Positions 8,668 through 15,303 of a stretch of 29,890 bases of DNA are shown in pieces. Under the pieces are notes generated by a model. It worked only from the letters and a program-made list of their open reading frames with translations. It had not been told where the DNA came from and searched no databases. Made by a program: the position numbers and the translations under genes. The stretch comes from Euplotes aediculatus (taxonomy: Eukaryota > Ciliophora > Spirotrichea > Euplotida > Euplotidae), in contig JAQGFW010029058.1 in assembly GCA_030463445.1 (NCBI GenBank), positions 1-29,890 on the forward strand, read 5' to 3'. Each line of letters opens with the position of its first letter. Within the stretch, counting starts at the first letter, position 1.

Positions 8668-8703
8668 TACACAAATGTGTATTATTTTTGACACAAATGT
8701 GTA
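8668..8703. promoter_or_regulatory. Two tandem palindromes (operator-like) before the methylase gene
   Basis: Two copies of ACACAAATGTGTA lie at 8669-8681 and 8691-8703, 22 bp apart, about two turns of the helix. Each is a dyad: TACACA-AA-TGTGTA in the first copy, ACACA-AA-TGTGT in the second. The second ends 4 bp before the methylase ATG, so a bound protein would block initiation there. The flanking TTTT and AAAA make the whole block one larger dyad that could also fold in RNA. The XRE protein of the module is the natural binding candidate (inference). Confidence 0.6.
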
Positions 8704-8707
8704 AAAT

Positions 8708-10717
8708 ATGACTTTATTCGATATACCACTATCAAAAGAAGATAATCTTCTTAAAAAGTTTGAAGAAATCCACGATTATATCTATGCAAACGATGGATTA
8801 TCGCCACAACAGACATTAGAAGAATTTGTCAAAATTTTATTTATCAAAATTTATGACGAAAATGAAAATCTAAATCAATTCACCATTTCAACAGAAGAAT
8901 GGAATGAATTAAAAACAGGTAGGGCAGTTCTATCAATTAATGAGCGAATCTCTGCCATATTTGAGCAAACCAAACAAGCCTATCAAGACATTTTTGATAT
9001 AGATGACCGCATTCGTATTAGTCCAATCGCTTTAGGTTTTACCATTAATAAACTTCAAGGTATTTCATTACTAAATTCTTCGCAGGATGCAAAAGGGTTA
9101 GCTTTTCAAAAATTTTTATCGCACCATGAAAAAGACGGAAGAGGACAATTTTTTACGCCCGAACCTGTTATTGATTTTTGTGTGGCAATGATGCAACCTA
9201 AACCAAACGAAACTATCATTGACCCAGCTTGCGGTAGCGGTGGATTTTTGATGTCAGCTTTGAAATATTTGCAAAATAATTATACCGAACTTGACACTAA
9301 AAAAGTAGTTTCAAAAAACCTTTTTGGCTTAGATATTAACAAAAGCATTGCACGAATTGCAAAAATGAAATTGTTATTAGAAGCCAATGGTAAAACGAAT
9401 GTACTTTGCACAAACTCATTAGAAGATTTAGACAGTTTAAAATTAACCTTATCGCATTCAGAAGGCTTTGATTTGGTTTTGGCAAACCCCCCTTTTGGTG
9501 CTAAAATTACAAATATATCAACTCTTTCAAAATTTGATTTAGGCTATAAATGGGCAAATCATAGCAACGAATACCACAAAACAAAATCTATTTATACGAA
9601 TCAAAATGCTGAGATTTTGTTTATTGAACGTTGTTTACAGCTACTTAAAGAAGGCGGAAGAATGGCAATAGTTTTGCCAAATGGTAATTTTGAAAATCCA
9701 TCATTAGAATATCTACGCTATTATATAAAACTAAAAGCAAAGATTTTAGCTATTGTAAATTTACCACAAGAAACATTTATCCCTTTTGGAACAGGTGTAA
9801 AAACTTCTCTTCTGTTTTTAGAAAAAGATACACCAAACAAAATAAGACTGGGCAGCACACCGCAATATCCAATATTTTTTGGGAGAGTTACCAAATTAGG
9901 TTATCAAGGCAATAAAAATGGTACACCTACCTATCAAAAAGATAAATATGGACAAACCATAAAAAATAATTTAGGGCAACCGGTTTTAGACGAAGATTTC
10001 AGTTCTATTGTGGAGGATTACAAAGAGTTCGGGCGGTGTTCCACTAAAAAAGAATTACCATTTGAAAAAGATAACTCTTTTTCAATCAATTATAACGAGT
10101 TGAATGGAAGATTTGACTATGATTTTTATTCACCAGAAAACAGAAAAATGTTTACCAAATTGGATTCAAGAAAAAGTGTACGTTTGGGCGACATTTGCGA
10201 CATTATAAAAGTAAAAAGTAAAAAACTAAAAGACCAAAATGCGACAGTTGAATACGTTGAACTTTCAGACATCAACACACATTCTTATGAAATTATAAAC
10301 TCGACTACTTATCAAGTTCATGAATTACCAAGTCGAGCAAGTTATGAAATTGAAAAGGGAGACATAATCACGGCAATTGCTGGTAATTCAGTTGGCACAC
10401 GAAAACACGCCACTGCGTTGGTAAGCAAGGAGTTCGAGGGTAGTATTTGCACAAATGGATTTAGAGTTTTACGAAACTTCAAAATCGACAGTTACTATTT
10501 ACTTTACTTTTTAAAATCAGAAGTATTTTTAAAGCAGATGTTAATGTACAGAACTGGAGCAGCAATTCCAAATGTTTCGGACGCAGATTTAGCAAATACA
10601 TTAATTCATTTACCCGAAGACAAGTTAATAGAAGAAATTAGTTCAAAAATGAAAAAAGCATTTGAACTTAGACAAGAATCGAGAAATCAAATTGAAAGTA
10701 TTAGTAACTTTCTCTAA
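8708..10717 (+). CDS. Fused N6-adenine DNA methylase and specificity (M-S) protein
   Basis: This 669-residue protein joins a type I-like HsdM methylase to a single specificity (S) half. Residues 1-140 resemble the HsdM N-terminal helical domain. GQFFTP (146-151) is followed by the SAM-binding DPACGSGGF (172-180) and the catalytic NPPFG (260-264), the order of gamma-class N6-adenine methylases. From about residue 487 (SVRLGDICDIIKVKSKK) to the end it resembles one target recognition domain plus the coiled-coil-like helix of HsdS (EEISSKMKKAFELRQESRNQ). One recognition domain suggests it works as a dimer on a two-part site. It would protect DNA from the upstream nuclease. No Shine-Dalgarno sequence is visible; the start lies right after the twin palindromes. 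Confidence 0.9.
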   Translation: MTLFDIPLSKEDNLLKKFEEIHDYIYANDGLSPQQTLEEFVKILFIKIYDENENLNQFTISTEEWNELKTGRAVLSINERISAIFEQTKQAYQDIFDIDDRIRISPIALGFTINKLQGISLLNSSQDAKGLAFQKFLSHHEKDGRGQFFTPEPVIDFCVAMMQPKPNETIIDPACGSGGFLMSALKYLQNNYTELDTKKVVSKNLFGLDINKSIARIAKMKLLLEANGKTNVLCTNSLEDLDSLKLTLSHSEGFDLVLANPPFGAKITNISTLSKFDLGYKWANHSNEYHKTKSIYTNQNAEILFIERCLQLLKEGGRMAIVLPNGNFENPSLEYLRYYIKLKAKILAIVNLPQETFIPFGTGVKTSLLFLEKDTPNKIRLGSTPQYPIFFGRVTKLGYQGNKNGTPTYQKDKYGQTIKNNLGQPVLDEDFSSIVEDYKEFGRCSTKKELPFEKDNSFSINYNELNGRFDYDFYSPENRKMFTKLDSRKSVRLGDICDIIKVKSKKLKDQNATVEYVELSDINTHSYEIINSTTYQVHELPSRASYEIEKGDIITAIAGNSVGTRKHATALVSKEFEGSICTNGFRVLRNFKIDSYYLLYFLKSEVFLKQMLMYRTGAAIPNVSDADLANTLIHLPEDKLIEEISSKMKKAFELRQESRNQIESISNFL

Positions 10718-10734
10718 ACTAATCTAATTGATTA

Positions 10735-10829
10735 TGAAAACAAAAAAAAGCCATCCGACAGAAACTATCAGATGGCTAAGATTCTATTCTATACCAAAAC
10801 TACTTATTTTAATGCGTTTACTGCTTTTG
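10735..10829. repeat. Direct repeat copy 2 (genuine etfA 3' end plus terminator)
   Basis: This 95-bp copy matches 7329-7422 with one extra A in the A-run. It overlaps the true end of etfA: the stop at 10806-10804, the seven codons before it and two bases of the next. Outside the repeat the two loci diverge at once at the nucleotide level on both sides. The 3.3 kb between the copies hold exactly the three restriction-modification genes. Confidence 0.95.
10742..10777 (-). terminator. Rho-independent terminator of etfBA
   Basis: Read on the minus strand, AGCCATCTGATAG pairs with CTGTCGGATGGCT over 13 bp (two G-U pairs) around a TTT loop, followed by eight T. It starts 27 bp after the etfA stop. 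A second copy with seven T occurs at 7336-7370 within the left repeat, where it lies in the orientation of, and upstream of, the TSUP-matB operon. Confidence 0.9.
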
Positions 10830-11766
10830 TTAACTTAGGCAAAACCTCAAAAACATCGCCCACGATACCGTAATCAGCGGCTTTGAAGAATGGTGCTTCG
10901 GGGTCTTTGTTGATTGCCACAATCACTTTTGATGAATTTACACCCGCCAAGTGCTGGATAGCACCCGAAATTCCGCAAGCGATATAAAGATTTGGAGCAA
11001 CTTTAACGCCAGTTTGTCCGACGTGTTCGTGGTGAGGTCTCCAATCTAAATCCGAAACTGGTTTTGAGCAAGCCGTAGCTGCACCAAGAGCATCTGCCAA
11101 GTCGAGCAATGGCTGCCAATGCTCTGGTCCTTTCATACCACGTCCACCCGATACCACCAAGTCGGCCTCTGGCAATGACACCGTTCCTGATGCCTTTACA
11201 GTCTCAGTAACTTGAGCCACAAAAAGATTATCGGTCAATGTTGCGTTAAATGCTTCAACAGCCGCACTATTTCCTGATTCTATTGGCACAACGGCATTTT
11301 TCTTGATAGCCAATACTTTAACGTCAGAGTTTACTACTACTTCGGCAAAAGCCTTACCCGTAAAAATGCTACGTTTTACTTTAAATCCACCATCAAGACT
11401 TGGCAAATCGGTAACATTGCCCACCACTGCGGCTTTCAATGCACCTGCTGCACGAGCCGTTACGGCATCGGCTAAAGATGATTTGGCAGTAACGATAACT
11501 TTCGTACCTGTATTTTTAACGGCTTCAATCAAAACCGTTGCGTAAGCCATGTTATTGGCAGTTTCGAGGCGAGCATCGGCGGCATGAAGTACCTTCGATG
11601 CACCAAAACTACCCGCTTTGGCTAATTCGGCTGCATCTGCTTTACCGATTGCCAAAGCTACTGCCGAAGTTCCCATCATTTCGGCAACTTTTGAGCCATA
11701 ATAAACGGCTTCGAGAGATGATTTCTTGATTGCACCATCGGCAATCTCTGTGAATATTAATACCAT
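10804..11766 (-). CDS. etfA: Electron transfer flavoprotein subunit alpha
   Basis: The 320-residue protein is the FAD-carrying alpha subunit of electron transfer flavoprotein. The C-terminal FAD domain is clear: VVSGGRGMKGPEHW, then a long block with KPVSDLDWRPHHEHVGQTG, the signature LYIACGISGAIQHLAGV, and AINKDPEAPFFKAADYGIVG near the end. Length is standard for the short bacterial form. With EtfB it accepts electrons from acyl-CoA dehydrogenases and passes them toward quinone. It follows etfB by 65 bp on the same strand. Its last seven codons and terminator are duplicated at 7329-7422 on the far side of the restriction-modification module. The gene itself is intact. Confidence 0.96.
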   Translation of the reverse strand: MVLIFTEIADGAIKKSSLEAVYYGSKVAEMMGTSAVALAIGKADAAELAKAGSFGASKVLHAADARLETANNMAYATVLIEAVKNTGTKVIVTAKSSLADAVTARAAGALKAAVVGNVTDLPSLDGGFKVKRSIFTGKAFAEVVVNSDVKVLAIKKNAVVPIESGNSAAVEAFNATLTDNLFVAQVTETVKASGTVSLPEADLVVSGGRGMKGPEHWQPLLDLADALGAATACSKPVSDLDWRPHHEHVGQTGVKVAPNLYIACGISGAIQHLAGVNSSKVIVAINKDPEAPFFKAADYGIVGDVFEVLPKLTKAVNALK

Positions 11767-11831
11767 TTGTGAATGTCAAAGTTTAATGTTTAAAGTTTCA
11801 TAGTTGTTCACTAATTCGCTTTCTGATTGTC

Positions 11832-12569
11832 TTAAAGCACTTTTGCTTCTGTTTTCAATAACTCAATCAGTTTTTCGGCTTCTTCGGCCGGAACCATCTT
11901 GCAAGCACCTTTGGCTGGTGGCAAGTTGTATTTTTCGGTTGCGGTCAATGCTCCGCCTACTGGTGCTACAACTTTCAATGGTTTCGTACGAGCCGTCATG
12001 ATACCACGCATATTCGGGATTTTCCACTCAGCAATCGGCTCTTGACAACCCAAAACCAACGGAAGCGGTGCCGTCAATTTCTCTTTGCCGCCTTCAATCT
12101 CACGAGTCATTTTTGCGTTACCTCCATCAATATCCAATTGCATTACCGGCGAAAACGAAGGAATTCCGAGCAATTCACGCACGATACCGTGTACGACTCC
12201 AGAGTTATAATCACTTGTCTCACGGCCCATCAATATCAAATCATAGCCACCTTCTTTGGCAATCGCCGCGATTTGCTCCGCCACAAAGAAAGAATCAGTT
12301 GGGTCGGCATCTACACGGATGGCATCATCGGCTCCAATCGCCAATGCCTTGCGAATTTGCGGCTCAGCGTCGGCTTCGCCAACGTTCAATACCGTAATCG
12401 TAACATTACCGAGCGATTCTTTCAACTCTACTGCACGAGCCAAAGCATAGTCATCATACGGCCCAATGATATACGTAACACCCGTTTTATTGAACTTCGT
12501 ATCACCATCGGTAAACGAAATCTTTGAAGTTGTATCGGGTACACTCGAAATACAAACAAGAATTTTCAT
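11832..12569 (-). CDS. etfB: Electron transfer flavoprotein subunit beta
   Basis: The 245-residue product is the beta subunit of electron transfer flavoprotein. It opens with MKILVCISSVPDTTSKISF. Further family features are IIGPYDDYALARAVELKE, the AMP/nucleotide-binding region around LILMGRETSDYNSGVVHGIV, and the conserved GGKEKLTAPLPLVLGCQEPI with the recognition loop (about 195-215, PNMRGIMTARTKPLKV). It pairs with EtfA, encoded directly downstream. The longer frame begins at a TTG (12593) and adds MRGKTKPT, so I chose the ATG at 12569. The 65-bp gap to etfA contains a short match (11807-11819) to the GAGTGAAT-type repeat seen elsewhere. Confidence 0.95.
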   Translation of the reverse strand: MKILVCISSVPDTTSKISFTDGDTKFNKTGVTYIIGPYDDYALARAVELKESLGNVTITVLNVGEADAEPQIRKALAIGADDAIRVDADPTDSFFVAEQIAAIAKEGGYDLILMGRETSDYNSGVVHGIVRELLGIPSFSPVMQLDIDGGNAKMTREIEGGKEKLTAPLPLVLGCQEPIAEWKIPNMRGIMTARTKPLKVVAPVGGALTATEKYNLPPAKGACKMVPAEEAEKLIELLKTEAKVL

Positions 12570-12911
12570 AGTTGGTTTCGTCTTGCCCCTCAAAACTCAG
12601 GGCATTTAAAATTTATTTATATTTGTACTTAAATAAATGACTGAATCAGTGAATGAATAAATTAGTGAATAATTTTCTTGTAATCAACATTATTATCGAC
12701 TGAATTATCCTGTAACTATATTCATTTATCATCTATAAATATAGCCGTTAAACTATTAATTGAGTATTTGACCAATATTAAACCAATGAATATAAACAAC
12801 TGATAATCAGAAACTAATGTTTTATTCACTCATTCAATTATTCGTTAATTCACTGATTAATTAATAGTATGCGTGCATAACATTTGCAAATCTAAATTAT
12901 AAAAAAATAGT
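12570..12911. other. Divergent intergenic region with inverted octamer-type repeats
   Basis: This 342-bp AT-rich gap separates etfB (minus) and the TPR gene (plus) and must hold both promoters. Its two halves carry degenerate AGTGAATGA/TCATTCACT motifs in opposite orientations (about 12637-12673 and 12822-12859), so they could pair into a long imperfect hairpin. The unit resembles the tandem octamer at 15207-15254. No coding region or RNA gene is visible. Confidence 0.5.
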
Positions 12912-13235
12912 ATGCAAGCAGAACGTTTAAAAATTTTATTAGAACTTTTGGAGCAAGAACCCCACGAGCCTTTTAACATATATGCGATTGCGATGGAGTA
13001 CATGAGCAAAGACCCCGACATGGCACTTTCTTATTTAGAAAAACTCCTCGAAAACCACCCCGACTATTTGCCAACGTACTACCACGCTGGGGCATTGTAT
13101 GTAGAAAAACAAAATTTTGAAAAGGCCCTCGAAACATACCAAAAGGGTATTGCATTGGCTACTACATTACAAAAAAACAATGCCCTCCGTGAGTTACGAG
13201 GGGCATATCAAATGTTGATTGATGAAATGGAATAA
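12912..13235 (+). CDS. Small tetratricopeptide-repeat protein
   Basis: The 107-residue protein is built of TPR-like helix pairs: PHEPFNIYAIAMEYMSKDPD (about 17-36), MALSYLEKLLENHPDYLPTY (about 37-56) and then YHAGALYVEKQNFEKALETY with YQKGIALA. Alternating A/Y/L/P positions fit the TPR consensus. It has no signal peptide or membrane segment, so it is probably cytoplasmic and acts as a protein-protein interaction module. Partner and role are unknown. It is transcribed alone, convergent with the hypothetical gene at 13282, with a GC-rich hairpin in between. Small TPR proteins like this are common in Cytophagales. Confidence 0.8.
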   Translation: MQAERLKILLELLEQEPHEPFNIYAIAMEYMSKDPDMALSYLEKLLENHPDYLPTYYHAGALYVEKQNFEKALETYQKGIALATTLQKNNALRELRGAYQMLIDEME

Positions 13236-13254
13236 GCGTATTGTGGGATGAATC

Positions 13255-13273
13255 GGGCGAATGCGATTCGCCC
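13255..13273. repeat. GC-rich palindrome between convergent genes
   Basis: GGGCGAAT-GCG-ATTCGCCC is a perfect 8-bp inverted repeat with a 3-nt loop, followed by CCTAC. It is much richer in G+C than its surroundings and lies between converging genes. It resembles REP-like palindromes seen in many genomes and could act as a terminator hairpin, although no T-run follows. Confidence 0.6.
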
Positions 13274-13281
13274 CTACTCTC

Positions 13282-13671
13282 TCAATAAAATAACTCGTTT
13301 TGCTGTCTGCGGAGTTCGGTTTTACCAAATAAAGCCCTAAAAGTGCCGCTCATGTGCAGCATATCAAGTACTTTATTACGTGCGATACGCATCACCATTT
13401 CTTCGTTTCCGTCTTTGATTTCTTCGTCGAGGGCGTTAATCAAAACACACATGGCTTCTTCGTGCATCGAAAAATCATCTACGATAAACATCCTAAATCG
13501 AGGAAATATATTTTTATCGGCAAAATAAAGTACTAAATGGAAATCCTCACCCACCAAAAATGCTTTCGCTTGGTTTTTACTGAAATCTTTAATCATTTCT
13601 TTGCTATCAACTAAGCAATCAATGATTGTTACTTCGTCTGTTACGATTCTTAATGTTGGTTCTAAAATCAT
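13282..13671 (-). CDS. Conserved-looking hypothetical protein
   Basis: I do not recognise this 129-residue protein. It starts at an ATG (13671-13669), has no signal peptide or membrane helix, is acidic, and seems to be a mixed alpha/beta globular protein. It has beta-like stretches (LRIVTDEVTIIDCLV, FHLVLYFADKNIFPRFRMFI) and then helices (MHEEAMCVLINALDEEIKDG, EEMVMRIARNKVLDMLHMSG). Codon usage and the clean start and stop support a real gene. It faces the TPR gene head-on and has a 463-bp upstream gap. No function can be assigned from sequence or context. Confidence 0.65.
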   Translation of the reverse strand: MILEPTLRIVTDEVTIIDCLVDSKEMIKDFSKNQAKAFLVGEDFHLVLYFADKNIFPRFRMFIVDDFSMHEEAMCVLINALDEEIKDGNEEMVMRIARNKVLDMLHMSGTFRALFGKTELRRQQNELFY

Positions 13672-14134
13672 AGCCTATAAACTTTTATTGATGAACTGTA
13701 TGCGAATATAACGCAATAGTTTTCAAATAATTCAAATAAAAGTACAATTTTTTCTTAGAATGATTCAATTTTAAAATTCAAAAAAATGGCTTTGAGGTTA
13801 AGAAATGAGCAGTTATTTAGATTAAAATATAAATTCAGACAAAACGAGGTTTCGTTTATGAGTACTTTTACTTAAAAAATGTTTTTTTGAGGTAAACATG
13901 AATGAAAATCGCTAATCGAAAAAAACTTTTTTTGAGCCGAAAATTCTTTCGATTACGTACTGAAATCTGAATAGTTTCACGGAACTTTGCATTGAAGACC
14001 CGATAGATGAGAGTTATTACAACTTTGAATATCGTTTTCCTTAGCGTCGGGTTTGCAAACCCCACCCCAAAGAAAACACCATAACTCGTAGTAGCTCATA
14101 TCTAAAAGGTCGTTCTACAAAAATCACTTCATTG
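13672..14134. other. Intergenic region with a 14-bp perfect palindrome
   Basis: This gap of about 460 bp lies between the divergent hypothetical gene and the asparaginase gene. It contains GGGTTTGCAAACCC (14049-14062), a perfect palindrome followed by CACCCC, resembling a repeat relic. Two A-run/T-run segments (13874-13891 and 13919-13935) each end in TTTTTTTGAG. No convincing gene is present; the reverse ORF spanning 13868-14065 is low-complexity. Confidence 0.5.
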
Positions 14135-15202
14135 ATGACTTATAAAACATTTAAAATTAATACCTCATCGAAAGATAAATCGGCTTCGGTATTGATGATT
14201 TACACTGGCGGAACGCTCGGAATGGTCTATGATAACCGTAGCAAAAGCCTCGTACCTTTCGATTTTGAACAGATTTTAGTGAATGTTCCTGAGATGGAAC
14301 GCCTTTCGTTTGAGCTTACGATTTTGGCATTGCCCGAAGCCATTGATTCATCCAATATAAAACCTACGCATTGGGTCGAATTGGCACAAATTATCCGTGA
14401 TAACTTCACCGAATACGATGCTTTTGTGGTCTTACACGGAACCGATACGATGGCTTACACAGCATCGGCATTGAGTTTTTTGTTGGAGAATCTCAGCAAA
14501 CCAGTGATTTTGACGGGGGCTCAATTGCCAATCGGTATCGCCCGCACCGATGCACGAGAAAATTTAATTACGGCTCTCGAAATCGCTTCGGCTCAGATTG
14601 ATGGCAGACCGATTATTCCAGAAGTAGCGATTTATTTTAATTCTTATTTGCTACGTGGAAATCGAGCTAAAAAGAAAGAAAGTAGTCAGTTTAACGCATT
14701 CAGGTCGGAGAATTACCCAAATCTCGCCGAAGTGGGGGTGACGATTGAGTACAATCATCCGTATATCAAGCCCTTTAGACCTGATTTGCCATTGACATTG
14801 CACGAAAACTTAGACGAAAATGTGGTGATTTTGAAGTTATTTCCCGGAATCAACGAAAAAATCGTACACAATATTCTGAATATCGAAGGACTTAAAGGTG
14901 TCGTAATGGAAACCTTTGGAGCGGGAAACACCATGACCGATGAGTGGTTTTTGAATGAACTAAGAGCCGCCAACGACCGTGGCATCGTGATTTTTAATGT
15001 CTCGCAATGCGATGGCGGCAAGGTACTACAAGGGCATTATCAAACGAGTAGCAAATTGAGTAAAATTGGTGTTGTTAGTGGCTCCGACATCACAACCGAG
15101 GCAGCCATTACCAAAATGATGTATCTGTTTGGCCGAGAAACTAATCACGAAAAAGTAAAATTCTTACTCGAACAGCCTATTTGTGGCGAAATGATGGTGT
15201 GA
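14135..15202 (+). CDS. ansA: Type I (cytoplasmic) L-asparaginase
   Basis: The 355-residue enzyme hydrolyses L-asparagine to aspartate and ammonia. Both catalytic threonine motifs are present: MIYTGGTLGM (21-30, nucleophile T24) and LHGTDTMAYTAS (from 100; T103, D104). AQLPIGIARTDARENLI and the C-terminal QCDGGKVLQGHYQTS region also match the family. It lacks a signal peptide, as expected for the type I cytoplasmic enzyme of AnsA kind rather than periplasmic AnsB. The preferred start is the ATG at 14135; an in-frame TTG sits one codon upstream. It is a single-gene unit followed by a tandem octamer repeat. The assignment as asparaginase rather than a related amidohydrolase is firm. Confidence 0.93.
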   Translation: MTYKTFKINTSSKDKSASVLMIYTGGTLGMVYDNRSKSLVPFDFEQILVNVPEMERLSFELTILALPEAIDSSNIKPTHWVELAQIIRDNFTEYDAFVVLHGTDTMAYTASALSFLLENLSKPVILTGAQLPIGIARTDARENLITALEIASAQIDGRPIIPEVAIYFNSYLLRGNRAKKKESSQFNAFRSENYPNLAEVGVTIEYNHPYIKPFRPDLPLTLHENLDENVVILKLFPGINEKIVHNILNIEGLKGVVMETFGAGNTMTDEWFLNELRAANDRGIVIFNVSQCDGGKVLQGHYQTSSKLSKIGVVSGSDITTEAAITKMMYLFGRETNHEKVKFLLEQPICGEMMV

Positions 15203-15206
15203 TAAT

Positions 15207-15254
15207 GAGTGAATTAGTGAATGAGTGAATGAGCGAATGAGTGAATGAGCGAAT
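15207..15254 (+). repeat. Tandem 8-bp repeat, six copies
   Basis: Six consecutive octamers of the form (G/T)AG(T/C)GAAT start 4 bp after the asparaginase stop: GAGTGAAT, TAGTGAAT, GAGTGAAT, GAGCGAAT, GAGTGAAT, GAGCGAAT. The same unit occurs in degenerate form near 11807, 12637-12673 and 12822-12859. Such an array can change copy number by slippage. Confidence 0.9.
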
Positions 15255-15303
15255 AGAACTGCTGAATCCGTGTCACGGGTAGGCAAAATTAGGCTATCTT
15301 TTT

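Noticed and set aside
7499-10717. Complete type I restriction system (HsdRMS)
   Set aside because: The M and S parts are type I-like, but no HsdR translocase is present; the nuclease lacks helicase motifs.
12042-12527. Long ORF antisense to etfB (161 codons)
   Set aside because: It is a shadow of the well-conserved etfB gene; its protein has no recognisable features.
13786-13875. 29-residue ORF beginning MALRLRNEQLF
   Set aside because: Very short, in an otherwise non-coding AT-rich gap, with no supporting signal; could not be told from chance.
13868-14065. Minus-strand ORF of 65 codons upstream of the asparaginase gene
   Set aside because: Low-complexity Lys/Phe/Arg composition from A/T runs and a palindrome; no domain, no start signal.
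15265-15276. CCGTGTCACGG palindrome after the asparaginase gene, with a similar AATCCGTG sequence near 18913
   Set aside because: Too short and too different between the two places to call a repeat family or terminator with confidence.
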